Below the pieces are notes generated by a model. That model worked only from the letters and a program-made list of their open reading frames with translations, searched no databases and had not been told where the DNA came from. This document shows positions 17,324 to 26,109 of a stretch of DNA of 64,000 nucleotides, in pieces. Numbering within the stretch: the first letter of the stretch is position 1; each line of letters begins with the position of its first letter. This stretch comes from Martinezella hainanensis (GTDB lineage: Bacteria > Pseudomonadota > Alphaproteobacteria > Rhizobiales > Rhizobiaceae). The position numbers were made by a program, and so were the translations under genes. Location: positions 992,001 through 1,056,000 of the forward strand of contig NZ_FMAC01000001.1 of the NCBI RefSeq assembly GCF_900094555.1. Reading direction: 5' to 3'.

Positions 17324-18178
17324 TCAAAGCCCCTTGAGCACATAGATCAGCGGCTTGCGCGGCAGGGTTTTCAGCGACACCGTGATGCTTGGTGTCGGCG
17401 CATAGGCAACATCGAAATCAGGACCGAACAGGGCGAGAAACTGATCGACCGGCGGCCCCCAGCGATGCATGGGCAGGATCAGCGACGAACGCAGCCGCTT
17501 GACCACCCGGCTCATACTGTCAGCTCCCATGGTCAAGCCACCATCGACCGGCACCATCACCACGTCAAGCCGGCCGATCTCGGCATATTGCTGGTCGGTG
17601 AGCTCGAAATGCAGATGTCCCAGGTGTCCAATGCAGAGGCCCGCCACCTCGAAGATGAAGATCGAATTGCCATTGGGCTCGACGCCGCCGCCCCAGGTGC
17701 GAATATCACTGACGACATTGCGGATCAGCGTGTCACCGACGGTCATACGGATCTTCGCCGGCTCTCCCGGCGTATCGCTCCAACCATGCAGCACATATTT
17801 GATCGCCGGATCGGGCGTCAGCGTATAGTGGCTCGGATGCGCCTTGTTCATCGTCACGACTTCTGGCGTATAGGGCGGGGGATAGGCGCCGCTATAGTCC
17901 GTGGCAATGGAAACGCCGCCTGGCGTTTCAATGAAGAGCGTTGCGTGACCGAGGAAGGTGATCTTCACGTCGCCGCTGTTGGGGCCATTGACGGGGTCAT
18001 TGGCAAGCGTCGGACCGGGAGGAGAAAAGCTGGCGAATGTCGCCTTGGGCAGGGATTGAGCAATCGCCTGACACTGGCTCGGCTGTGGGCGAACCGGACT
18101 CTGCTGGGCGTCAGCGGCGCTCCAGCCAAAGATCATTGATAGAAAGAACACGGCAAGGACAGGAAATCGCGGCATCAT
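17324..18178 (-). CDS. Exported MBL-fold (UlaG-like) metallo-hydrolase
   Basis: A 284-residue protein with a cleavable-looking signal peptide (about 1-24, ending ADA) and a beta-lactamase-like fold of the UlaG type: ITFLGHATLFIETPGGVSIATDY near 73-96, and LGHLHFEL in place of the usual HxHxDH. Because the canonical motif is degenerate, it may bind one metal or use a different reaction. The substrate is unknown. Upstream lie two tandem hairpins (18247-18288). Confidence 0.8.
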   Translation of the reverse strand: MMPRFPVLAVFFLSMIFGWSAADAQQSPVRPQPSQCQAIAQSLPKATFASFSPPGPTLANDPVNGPNSGDVKITFLGHATLFIETPGGVSIATDYSGAYPPPYTPEVVTMNKAHPSHYTLTPDPAIKYVLHGWSDTPGEPAKIRMTVGDTLIRNVVSDIRTWGGGVEPNGNSIFIFEVAGLCIGHLGHLHFELTDQQYAEIGRLDVVMVPVDGGLTMGADSMSRVVKRLRSSLILPMHRWGPPVDQFLALFGPDFDVAYAPTPSITVSLKTLPRKPLIYVLKGL

Positions 18179-18246
18179 GCCATCCCCTCAAGCCTGATAG
18201 TACCGGAAGGATGCGGCACGACCCGAAACAGGTCCAGCAACAATCA

Positions 18247-18288
18247 GACGCGATTGCTCACAATCGCGTCATCATATGGCGATGATGA
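18247..18288. repeat. Two tandem hairpins in ymdB-like / MBL gap
   Basis: GACGCGATTG (18247-18256) and its complement (18261-18270) form a perfect 10 bp stem with a 4-base loop. Directly next to it TCATCAT (18269-18275) and ATGATGA (18282-18288) form a second stem. They lie after the YmdB-like gene and before the MBL gene on the minus strand. There is no long T-run; they may end the upstream transcript or stabilise its 3' end. Confidence 0.55.
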
Positions 18289-18303
18289 ATTATAGGGCGG
18301 CGA

Positions 18304-19128
18304 TCAGCGCCAAAAGTCCGGAATGGTTTCTGCAAGCCGTGGTCCGAGGCGCAGCGGCGCGATCTTTTCGGCCAGGCCGGTCGCGTCGGAAATTTCGACG
18401 CCAACGCCGCAGATGGTGGCCGGGCCGGAAGCGGCCTCAAAGCGTCCCTTCGGCATTTTCGAAATGAACCGGTTGAGCGGCTCTTCCTTTTCCATGCCGA
18501 GCGAGGAATCATAGTCGCCGCACATGCCGGCATCCGACATATAGGCCGTGCCGCCATTCAGGATCTGTGCGTCCGCGGTCGGCACATGCGTATGCGTGCC
18601 GACGACGAAGCTCGCGCGACCATCGACGAAATGACCGAAGCACTGCTTTTCGCTGGTCGCTTCCGCATGGAAATCGAAGACGATCGCATCGGCCTGCTCC
18701 TTCAGCGGGCAGGCATCGAGGATCGCTTCGGCCGACTTGAAAGGATCGTCGAGCTCCGGATGCATGAAGACGCGGCCCATGATGTTGGCCACGAGGACGC
18801 GGGCACCGTTGCGTGCATAGTAGAGGCCGGATCCACGGCCGGGGGTGCCGGCCGGATAATTCGCGGGGCGCAGGAACTGGTCATGGCGCTCGCAGAAAAC
18901 GACGGCTTCCTTCTGATCCCAGACATGATTGCCCGTCGTCACGACATCGGCGCCGGCATTGATCGTCTCGAGGAAGATATCTTCGGTGATACCGAAGCCG
19001 CCGGCGGCATTCTCGCCGTTGACGATGACGAAATCGAGCTTCAGATCGGATACCAGCCCCGGCAGGCGCTCCCACACCGCGGTTCGTCCCGTCTTGCCGA
19101 CCATGTCACCCAGAAAAAGCAGCCGCAT
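18304..19128 (-). CDS. YmdB-like metallophosphoesterase (TIGR00282 family)
   Basis: A 274-residue calcineurin-like phosphodiesterase. It opens MRLLFLGDMVGKTGR and has VIVNGENAAGGFGIT (about 34-48), GNHVWDQKE near 66-74 and GTHTHVPTAD near 177-186, which supply the dinuclear metal site. The Bacillus relative YmdB hydrolyses 2',3'-cAMP and affects development and RNA turnover. It is 3 bp downstream of the 5-FCL gene, a pairing common in alphaproteobacteria, and so is probably co-transcribed with it. Confidence 0.93.
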   Translation of the reverse strand: MRLLFLGDMVGKTGRTAVWERLPGLVSDLKLDFVIVNGENAAGGFGITEDIFLETINAGADVVTTGNHVWDQKEAVVFCERHDQFLRPANYPAGTPGRGSGLYYARNGARVLVANIMGRVFMHPELDDPFKSAEAILDACPLKEQADAIVFDFHAEATSEKQCFGHFVDGRASFVVGTHTHVPTADAQILNGGTAYMSDAGMCGDYDSSLGMEKEEPLNRFISKMPKGRFEAASGPATICGVGVEISDATGLAEKIAPLRLGPRLAETIPDFWR

Positions 19129-19131
19129 TCG

Positions 19132-19719
19132 CTATCCAATCACTTCCGAAACGAAATTGAGTCCGCTCTCGGTCAAAATCGCGTCAAGACGGACATCATG
19201 CGGCTCAGCAGGTACTGATGGCACTTCTTGGCAATCGAATGCAATGCCGATCAGCCGCGGATTCAGGCCTTTTTGCTGCAATCGCTCGATCGCGCGGTCG
19301 TAATGGCCGGCGCCGTAGCCGATGCGATGGCCACTTCTATCGAAGGCCGAAAGCGGCACGAGCATGATATCGGGATCGAGCACGGCCGCTTCAGGCCCCG
19401 GGCCAGAAGTCCCAAATCCGACCGGAACCAATGGCGCCCCCGCAACGAGTTCCCGGAAGACGATCGTGCTGCGATCGAGGATGATGGGCACGCAAAGCCT
19501 TGCACCCCGCTCCCGCAGCCGCGCCATCAACGGCCTTATGTCCACTTCGGAGCGGATCGGCAGGAAGCCGGAGACGATTTCTCCCGGCCTGATATCGATC
19601 GTATCGCCGCCATGCGTGACCATGGCGAGGCCCTTTTCGATGCGGTCTACCGCCGGAATGGCATCACGCGCCGCCAGGCAGTCATTGCGATATCGGGCTT
19701 TCAGCTCTTTGGGGGTCAT
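19132..19719 (-). CDS. 5-formyltetrahydrofolate cyclo-ligase
   Basis: This enzyme converts 5-formyl-THF to 5,10-methenyl-THF with ATP, salvaging an inhibitory folate. The 195-residue form used here starts MTPKELKARYRND and ends with the family GYGAGHYDRAIERL signature near 134-147. An upstream start at 19779 would add 20 poorly conserved residues. In many proteobacteria the order is zapA, 6S RNA, 5-FCL; here zapA and a probable 6S RNA lie about 11.6 kb away, so this locus has been split. Confidence 0.93.
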   Translation of the reverse strand: MTPKELKARYRNDCLAARDAIPAVDRIEKGLAMVTHGGDTIDIRPGEIVSGFLPIRSEVDIRPLMARLRERGARLCVPIILDRSTIVFRELVAGAPLVPVGFGTSGPGPEAAVLDPDIMLVPLSAFDRSGHRIGYGAGHYDRAIERLQQKGLNPRLIGIAFDCQEVPSVPAEPHDVRLDAILTESGLNFVSEVIG

Positions 19720-19824
19720 CGGATCTTCGCGAAAATTTACAATCTCACGAAAACATAATGAGCCGGCAGCCCATTGCAAAGCGCGAAAGCGACATATGAT
19801 CGTCGCAGAAAGGAGCCAGCCCTA

Positions 19825-20499
19825 TCAGCCTTTGTGGGCGATCGACAATTTTCCGTTGCCATCCACATGCGCGCGAACGTTTTCATAATTCTGCAGCGTC
19901 GTGTGATTGGTCTCGACCGGATGCGAATGGGTCGCGGTGATGACCACCACATCGGCACCGGCCGCCTCGCCCGCCTTGACACCAGCCATGACGTCTTCAA
20001 ACACCAGGCATTCCGAAGGGCTGAGGCCGAGGCGCTGCGCGCCGAGGATATAGCCCTGCGGATCAGGCTTGCCGACCTTGACGTCCTCGGCTGTGACGAT
20101 GAAACGCGGCACCGGGATCCCGGCAGCGTCCAGCCGCGCCAGCGCCAGCCGATAGGGTGACGACGTGACGATCGCCCAGCGCTCCGGCGGCAGCGAAGCA
20201 AGGAAGTCGGCAGCACCCGGCAGCGCGATCACGCCCTCGACATCGGCAATCTCGGCTTCGGTGATCTTCAGCGCCTCCGCGACCGGATCGACGCCAGGCA
20301 GATTCAACTGGCCGATCGTATCCACACCGCGCTTGCCATGCATGGTCGGCATGAACTTCTCGACATCAAGACCCTGAGCGCGCGCCCAGTTGCCCCAGAC
20401 ACGCTCGGCGGCGGCGATCGAATTGATGATCGTGCCATCCATGTCGAACAGGAAGCCGGAATAGGTCTTGGTGAAGGCAGAAGACGATGCAGCGGACAA
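19825..20499 (-). CDS. HAD-superfamily sugar phosphatase-like hydrolase
   Basis: A 224-residue HAD-superfamily phosphatase of the beta-phosphoglucomutase-like subgroup. Motif I is FLFDMDGTIINS (nucleophile Asp19, Asp21), motif II is VTSS near 110, motif III holds the Lys in KVGKPDPQGY, and motif IV is FEDVMAGVKAG. The YfbT/YniC-type enzymes remove phosphate from hexose or glycerol phosphates; the true substrate is not known. It stands alone on the minus strand, 188 bp after the acvB-like gene. Confidence 0.88.
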   Translation of the reverse strand: MSAASSSAFTKTYSGFLFDMDGTIINSIAAAERVWGNWARAQGLDVEKFMPTMHGKRGVDTIGQLNLPGVDPVAEALKITEAEIADVEGVIALPGAADFLASLPPERWAIVTSSPYRLALARLDAAGIPVPRFIVTAEDVKVGKPDPQGYILGAQRLGLSPSECLVFEDVMAGVKAGEAAGADVVVITATHSHPVETNHTTLQNYENVRAHVDGNGKLSIAHKG

Positions 20500-20687
20500 G
20501 GAAGAACCTTTCTGGATAGACGGTGATCAGCCGCAAAACGCAGCCTCACGATACGAGTCCTCCCCCGACTAGCGGCAGCTGCGACAAGAAGCAAACGAAT
20601 GCTGAGTTTGACTGCGGGGAAAAGACATTGCGCCGATGGCAGGGGATGAACGACGCGCGGCAGCAATGTGCCGCGCGCCACTTGCAA

Positions 20688-22085
20688 TTATTCGCCGAGG
20701 CGGCTCTTCAGGCCATTGATGATATGGTTCGCCAACGCCTCATAGTCGTCGTCGAAATGGTGGCCGCCATCCATGGCAATGACTTCGGCTCCCGTGCCCT
20801 TCAGCAGCGGGCATGCGACATCCTCGTCATCGTCCTTGCCATAGACGCATTGCACCATCTTCGGATTGATCGACTTCAGGTCGTTAACGGGATCGCCGCC
20901 CTTGCCCTCGCTCGAAGCGCCGAGCCAGCCCATGACCGAGATCACGTAGTCGACCTTCTGCGACAGCGACAGCAGCGACATCTGCACGATCTTGTCTTTT
21001 TCAGACTGCGGCAGGCGATTGTAGCTCGCCGGCAGCACATCGGCGCCAAAGGAATAGCCAACCAGCACCACATGCTTGACCTTGAAGCGCTTGGTGTAGA
21101 AGTCGATGATCCGGCCGAGGTCGTTTGCAGTCTGCTGCGGATCCTTCTCGGTCCAGAAATAATGCAGCGTATCGACGCCCACGACCGGAATGCCCTGGTC
21201 CTGCAGATAGCTGCCGACTTCCTTGTCGATGTCGCGCCAGCCGCCGTCACCCGAATAGACGATCGCAAGCGTATCCTCGGTCGGTGTCGTCTCCATGATG
21301 TCGACGGGCAGCCCAAGCGGCGACTTGGCGCTGTCGATAGTCTTCATCAGGTCTGCGAGCGATGCCTCAAGCGTCGCATAGGTGTCGGCATTGTCCGAAT
21401 CCGTGGTCTGGACTTCGGGATGGTCCTTCTGGATCTCCTCGACGTGGTCGCGTCCATCCTTCGGCGCATTGGCCGTGAAGGTGACGAGGATCGGGTTCGG
21501 CAAGGCGCCTTCCTGCAGGCCGAAGGAGACCATGTCGCCATCGGTCTTCTTCTCGGCCGGCGTGCAGAGTTCCTGCTTCAGCCCGATGCCGGCGGTCGGA
21601 TCGACGGCCAGCGTACCCGCAACCGTCGCATCCGGGGTCTGGGCGGCAATCGTCAGCGCCATGGCGCCGCCGGCGCCGACACCGGCGATGATAGGCAGCT
21701 GATAGGTGCTGTCGGCAAAGGAGCGCTGCACCTGCTGGCTGAGCGATTCCAGATCCGAAACGATATAGATGCAGCCGTCATTCTGCTTGACATCGTATTT
21801 GTTGAGCGAAGCCAGGAAGGACGGATAATCGATGCCGATTACAAGCGAACCGCTGGCGACCAGCTTGTCGGCAACAGCTTTTTCCTTGTCACCCCAGCCG
21901 GCGAGATCGGAAATCAGCACGATTTCGCTCGAGACCTTGCCCTGCGGGCGCATGATATGCGGTGCCGGGATCATGCCCAGATCGTATTTGGCATCGTCGG
22001 CGTCCGCCCGTGCCGGACCCGACACCAGCAGGCCCACCGACAGCATGCATGCGAAAGCCAATGACATTGCGTATTTCAAGATCAT
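20688..22085 (-). CDS. acvB: AcvB/AtvA (VirJ-like) lysyl-phosphatidylglycerol hydrolase-type protein
   Basis: AcvB of Agrobacterium is a periplasmic hydrolase of lysyl-phosphatidylglycerol and a virulence factor; the R. tropici counterpart is AtvA, needed for acid tolerance. This 465-residue protein has a signal peptide (about 1-27) and two tandem alpha/beta-hydrolase-like halves. The second has a GYSFG nucleophile motif (Ser345) and SGDGGWRDID at 278-287. The first has a similar DLAGWGDKE at 60-68 but GVGAG at 135-139, with no serine. Its ATG overlaps the lpiA stop by 4 bp, so synthesis and removal of the lipid are encoded together. Confidence 0.93.
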   Translation of the reverse strand: MILKYAMSLAFACMLSVGLLVSGPARADADDAKYDLGMIPAPHIMRPQGKVSSEIVLISDLAGWGDKEKAVADKLVASGSLVIGIDYPSFLASLNKYDVKQNDGCIYIVSDLESLSQQVQRSFADSTYQLPIIAGVGAGGAMALTIAAQTPDATVAGTLAVDPTAGIGLKQELCTPAEKKTDGDMVSFGLQEGALPNPILVTFTANAPKDGRDHVEEIQKDHPEVQTTDSDNADTYATLEASLADLMKTIDSAKSPLGLPVDIMETTPTEDTLAIVYSGDGGWRDIDKEVGSYLQDQGIPVVGVDTLHYFWTEKDPQQTANDLGRIIDFYTKRFKVKHVVLVGYSFGADVLPASYNRLPQSEKDKIVQMSLLSLSQKVDYVISVMGWLGASSEGKGGDPVNDLKSINPKMVQCVYGKDDDEDVACPLLKGTGAEVIAMDGGHHFDDDYEALANHIINGLKSRLGE

Positions 22086-24691
22086 TTCCTCACGACCCCC
22101 TTAAGTCCGCCCCCGATGAGGAATGTGGCATCCATCAACGCGATCATTGGACTTACACCTCCCGAAACAGCCAGGTAGCGGGGCTGCCATTCGGGATGGA
22201 ACTTGGATTTGAAGGCACGAAGCCCTTTGAAGTTATAGAAGCGCTCGCCATGCTCGAAGACAGTCCCCCCGACCCTGTCCCAAACCGGCGCCGATTCCCG
22301 TCTCGACATGCCCGATAGCGGTGCCATGCCGAGGTTGAAACGCTGAAAGCCCTGGCCCTTTAAGTATTCGAGGATCTGCACGAACAGAAAATCCATCGAA
22401 CCCTTCGGGGCATCGGGCGAAAAACGCATCAGGTCGACGGACCCCTCCTCCTTGGTCTCCGTCATCAGGATATTCGCAAAAGCGACGATATGACCATCCT
22501 TTTTCAACACGCCGATCGGCTGCGAGCACACGTAGTCCGGATCGAACGCGCCAAGCGAGAAGCTCTTTTCCTTGGCATTGTGATCGGCAAGCCATGTGTC
22601 GGACACATGGGCAAGCTGATCCATGACCTCAGGTATATCTTGAGGTTCGATAACGGCAAATTCTAGTCCATCGCGAACCGCGCGGCTGGCCGTCTGTCTG
22701 AGGTTGGCCCATTTACCGCCCTTGAGCTCGAAATTGGCAAGATTCACCACGGCCAGTTCGCCAAGCTTGTAGGCACGCAGGCCTGCATCGGCACAATAGG
22801 ACAGAAGTGCCGGCGAGATCTGGTAGAACACGGAGCGGCAACCCGCCGCACGTGCAGCCTCGACGAAACGCCAGATCAGATCGGGCAGCGCCTGACGCGG
22901 GCCGACGGGATCGAACAACGCGATCCACGAGCGGCCCTGCTTGCCGTACATGATGAAGGCGTCGCCCTTTTCCGAGAACATGATGTTCTTATCGCCCATG
23001 CGCACCAGATTGGCGTCGGCCACGCCCTGCTTGCGGACGATTTCGACGGCGCGTATCACCGCATCGTCGGATACCGGCTCCAGGCGTTTCGTTGCCGGAC
23101 GCAGAAGGCTGAAGATCGCAATCGCAGAGGAGAGGATGGAAATGCCAAGGGCCGCGCGAAGCCCGCGCGGCGCCTCGTCGGCGAATTCGAACTGCCACCA
23201 GAGCTGATTGCTGTATCCGACATCGCGGTAGACGAAGAACAGCACCACGATCGCGCCGATGCAGACGACGGCAATGGCCGTCAGCCATCCGGCCGTCAAC
23301 GTCTGGTTGAGCAGCGAGGCCGGCCGCTTGAACAGGCGGCGGCTGACGACGAGGCTGAAGACGAAGAAAGCCAGCAATCCGGCCTCGACGATGGCAATGG
23401 CCTTCAGCAGCGACAGGAACAGGGCCAGCAGTGCCGAAAAGCTCGATACCCACCAGGCGCCGTCCAGGCGCTGGCTAAGGCCGCGCGCGGCCACGATGAT
23501 CGCCAGCCCAAGAAGGCTGGAGAGAAAATGCGCACTTTCGACCAGCGATAGCGGCAGATAATCGGACAGCACGATCAGGTTCTGATCCGGCGTCGGCGTC
23601 ACACTCGAGAAGACCAGCATCATGCCGAGGAGCAATGCGAAGGCCGAGAGCAGCTGCGGCATGACGCGGGCTCCGATGCGGCGCATGCTGGAAGCCACGG
23701 GATGATCGACGAAACGGCGGAGCTCCGCCACCGAGATCGCGGCGATCGCGATGACGAGCGGGATGACGTTGTAGATGACGCGATAGAGGACCAGAGAGCT
23801 CAGAACGGCGTCTTCATTCACCGAACTGCCGAGCCAGGCGATGATGATCGTCTCGAAGACGCCGAAGCCGGCCGGAACGTGGCTGAGCACGCCGAGACCG
23901 ACGGCGATCGCATAGATGGCGAAAAAGCCCGGCCATCCGATCGAGGTTTCCGGCAATAGCACATAGAGCACGGAGGCCGAGGCTGCGATATCGAATGCGG
24001 TGACGAGGAACTGCCGCGACCAAGTGCGCGAATCCGGCAGCCGAACTTCGACCGGCCCGATGCGCACCTCGCGGCCGTTGCGGCCGGCATAGACGACGAA
24101 AGCAAGCGCCGCGAGAATGACGATGGCGATCAGCCGTAGCCACAAGCCATCGACGCCGATCAGCGGGCCGATCTCGTCGGCGATGACCAGAAGCGCGATA
24201 GCGCCGACGGCAGCCAGGCCGAGACCGAAGGCGAGCGTGACGAAGGCGATGACGCGGGTGATATCGTCGGGCGACAGCCCGAGCCGGGTATAGGCACGAT
24301 AGCGGATCGCGCCGGCACTGAGTGCGCCGAAACCGGCCGTGTTGCCGACCGCATAGGCACTGAAGGATGTCAGCGCCACATGCGGAAACGGCAGCCGCTT
24401 GCCAATATATTCGAGAGCGTTCTGGTCGTAGAAGATCAGGGAGGCGAAACTCAGGCCGGTAAACAGCAGCGCAAGCAGCACCGAAGAGATCTTCGTCGTC
24501 GTCAGGGCGTGGACGACGTCGTCATAACGCACTTCCGTGGTCAGGTCGTAGATCGCATAGGCGGCTATGCAGAAGACGGCGACGGTGAGGAGAGCGACGA
24601 TCAGCGCCCGGTAGCGGTTCAGCAGACCGACGATACCGCCACGCTCTTCCAATTCCTCATCGGCATTTTCCAGATCGATTGGGCTCGACAT
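22082..24691 (-). CDS. lpiA: LpiA/MprF lysyl-phosphatidylglycerol synthase and flippase
   Basis: MprF/LpiA adds lysine from Lys-tRNA to phosphatidylglycerol and flips the product, lowering surface charge and raising resistance to cationic peptides and acid. The 869-residue protein has a large multi-spanning N-terminal half (about 30-540, over ten membrane segments; motif SFSAYAVGNTAGFGALSAGA near 95-114) and a soluble DUF2156 synthase domain (about 560-860, with VMDQLAHVSDTWLADHNAKE and RFNLGMAPLSG). It is followed at a 4 bp overlap by acvB, the lpiA-atvA operon known from Rhizobium tropici, where lpiA is acid-induced. Confidence 0.95.
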   Translation of the reverse strand: MSSPIDLENADEELEERGGIVGLLNRYRALIVALLTVAVFCIAAYAIYDLTTEVRYDDVVHALTTTKISSVLLALLFTGLSFASLIFYDQNALEYIGKRLPFPHVALTSFSAYAVGNTAGFGALSAGAIRYRAYTRLGLSPDDITRVIAFVTLAFGLGLAAVGAIALLVIADEIGPLIGVDGLWLRLIAIVILAALAFVVYAGRNGREVRIGPVEVRLPDSRTWSRQFLVTAFDIAASASVLYVLLPETSIGWPGFFAIYAIAVGLGVLSHVPAGFGVFETIIIAWLGSSVNEDAVLSSLVLYRVIYNVIPLVIAIAAISVAELRRFVDHPVASSMRRIGARVMPQLLSAFALLLGMMLVFSSVTPTPDQNLIVLSDYLPLSLVESAHFLSSLLGLAIIVAARGLSQRLDGAWWVSSFSALLALFLSLLKAIAIVEAGLLAFFVFSLVVSRRLFKRPASLLNQTLTAGWLTAIAVVCIGAIVVLFFVYRDVGYSNQLWWQFEFADEAPRGLRAALGISILSSAIAIFSLLRPATKRLEPVSDDAVIRAVEIVRKQGVADANLVRMGDKNIMFSEKGDAFIMYGKQGRSWIALFDPVGPRQALPDLIWRFVEAARAAGCRSVFYQISPALLSYCADAGLRAYKLGELAVVNLANFELKGGKWANLRQTASRAVRDGLEFAVIEPQDIPEVMDQLAHVSDTWLADHNAKEKSFSLGAFDPDYVCSQPIGVLKKDGHIVAFANILMTETKEEGSVDLMRFSPDAPKGSMDFLFVQILEYLKGQGFQRFNLGMAPLSGMSRRESAPVWDRVGGTVFEHGERFYNFKGLRAFKSKFHPEWQPRYLAVSGGVSPMIALMDATFLIGGGLKGVVRK

Positions 24692-25193
24692 GCTCTACCT
24701 GTTTGTAATGATCTTCGCCGGTTCCGACTGTTCGGATATTCAGTAATATCGACGACGAGTCTTCGAATTGCCGTATACACTTCTTTCGACAGGCCCGTTG
24801 TGACGCGCGCTCCCATCATTCTGAATTTAGGCAATTTTGGCGCAGGCCCCGTTCCGCCAGCAATGAATCTGTTATTATTTAAAGGATTTTGTCATTCACC
24901 CGGCTTTTGAGCTTATCCACACACAAAAGTGATCTTCCCATCCCATCTTCAACGCCCCCAGGCACGGAAGCCGCGCTTCTTCCGATTGCCCGAAGCCTAC
25001 TACAACGTGAGATGGATATCCATCTCACGGCATCAACCGATTTCCTTGAGCGCAGGCTCGATGCGCCTGAATATAGGAAATCCACTGAAGCTGGAAACAA
25101 TCAGGCCCGGCGCCGAAATCAGCACCGGGCCGCTGACCGATGGCCAGAAAGGGGATCAGGAAGGCGGTGACCGTCGATACGGCTTGCCGGAAC
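24692..25193. other. Intergenic region upstream of lpiA with a 24 bp palindrome
   Basis: A 502 bp gap between lpiA (minus) and the end of the SRPBCC gene (minus). Reading frames in it lack ribosome sites and family features. The lpiA-proximal part is AT-rich and probably carries the acid-responsive promoter. A perfect 24 bp palindrome at 25006-25029 stands out. Confidence 0.55.
25006..25029. promoter_or_regulatory. Perfect 24 bp palindrome, candidate operator or terminator stem
   Basis: The half-site CGTGAGATGGAT is followed without spacer by its exact reverse complement. It lies about 315 bp upstream of lpiA and 165 bp downstream of the SRPBCC stop. Perfect dyads this long are rare by chance and suit a dimeric regulator; a cruciform is the other reading. 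No T-run flanks it. Confidence 0.5.
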
Positions 25194-25676
25194 TTAGCGA
25201 TCCGGCGCCTCCGCCGGCTCTCCGCGCATTTCGCTCAGGAAGAACCCTTCGCGCAGGTTGATGCCGTATTCGACGAAAGCCTTCATGCAGCAGAGCATCT
25301 GCGTCCAGCCCTCGCAATTCAGATAGGTGCCGCGGCGACCGGCCTCATCTTCGCGCCAGCCGGTTTCCTCGATGATGACGAGCGTACCGCCATCGTCCAA
25401 GGCGTCGAACGTCATCTCGACCTTCGTTCTGTAGCGGACGCCATCCTCGCCCGTGCCGCCCTCCCAGTGAAAGACGATGCGCTTGTTGTCCTCGACCTCA
25501 TTGACCTCGACGGGAGCGTTCTTCCACCAGATGACCGTCGTTCCCGCCACGAGCGGCGCGCTGGCGCCGCCGACTGTCGTGAAATAGCTCGAAAGCTTCT
25601 TCGGATTGACGACAGCATCGAAGACTTCACCGACCTGGCGGCCGATCCGTCCTGAAATCCGAACATTCAATGTCAT
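25194..25676 (-). CDS. SRPBCC / AHSA1-like domain protein
   Basis: A 160-residue START-like (Bet v1 fold) protein of the activator-of-Hsp90 homologue 1 family. It shows the typical R-x-F-x-x-V-x-x-P start (IGRQVGEVFDAVVNPKKLSSYFT) and a VEMTFDALDDGGTLVIIEETGW core. Such proteins bind hydrophobic ligands. It is divergent from an ArsR regulator gene across 73 bp, a very common pairing in which the regulator controls the SRPBCC gene. Confidence 0.88.
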   Translation of the reverse strand: MTLNVRISGRIGRQVGEVFDAVVNPKKLSSYFTTVGGASAPLVAGTTVIWWKNAPVEVNEVEDNKRIVFHWEGGTGEDGVRYRTKVEMTFDALDDGGTLVIIEETGWREDEAGRRGTYLNCEGWTQMLCCMKAFVEYGINLREGFFLSEMRGEPAEAPDR

Positions 25677-25731
25677 GGCATCTCCTCCGTTGTCCGTTTG
25701 TCACTATCGCTCCATTGCGAGCAGCCCCATT

Positions 25732-25751
25732 ATGTTATAAAAACATAACAT
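25732..25751. promoter_or_regulatory. Inverted repeat overlapping the arsR start, probable operator
   Basis: ATGTTAT (25732-25738) and ATAACAT (25745-25751) form an inverted repeat with a 6 bp AT-rich spacer. It overlaps the ATG of the ArsR gene and lies in the shared promoter with the SRPBCC gene. ArsR proteins typically bind such AT-rich 6-2-6 type dyads, so autorepression is likely. Confidence 0.6.
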
Positions 25752-26073
25752 GTCAAACGAATCGGACAACGACCTGATTTTCAAGGCCCTTGCGCATCGT
25801 CGCCGACGCGAAATCCTCGATATGCTCAAGGATGCGCCGCGAACCACCGGCATGCTCTGCGAGGCATTCACCGATATGGATCGCTGCACTGTCATGCTGC
25901 ATCTGAAGGTGCTGGAGGACGCAGATCTCGTAATCGCCAAGAAAGAGGGACGCGAGCGCTGGAACCATTTGAACAGCCTGCCGATCAAACAGGTCCACGA
26001 CCGCTGGATCAGCGCCTATGCCGGCCACGCCCTCTCCATCCTCGATCAGTTGAAAAAGGATCTAGAGGATTAA
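25750..26073 (+). CDS. ArsR-family winged-helix regulator
   Basis: A 107-residue winged-helix repressor of the ArsR family. The opening DNDLIFKALAHRRRREILDMLKD is the family helix 2-3, and CTVMLHLKVLEDADLV is the recognition helix and wing. It lacks the CxC metal site of ArsR/SmtB, so it probably senses something other than a metal. It is divergent from the SRPBCC gene, and a dyad overlaps its own start. The ATG at 25750 has little room for a ribosome site, so translation may be leaderless or weak. Confidence 0.9.
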   Translation: MSNESDNDLIFKALAHRRRREILDMLKDAPRTTGMLCEAFTDMDRCTVMLHLKVLEDADLVIAKKEGRERWNHLNSLPIKQVHDRWISAYAGHALSILDQLKKDLED

Positions 26074-26109
26074 GAAGAAAGGGGCGACTGCCGCCGAAGG
26101 AGCCCGGAC

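Noticed and set aside
20523..22064. 513-codon plus-strand open frame
   Set aside because: Antisense to the acvB-like gene; composition is His/Arg/Asp-rich as expected of a shadow frame.
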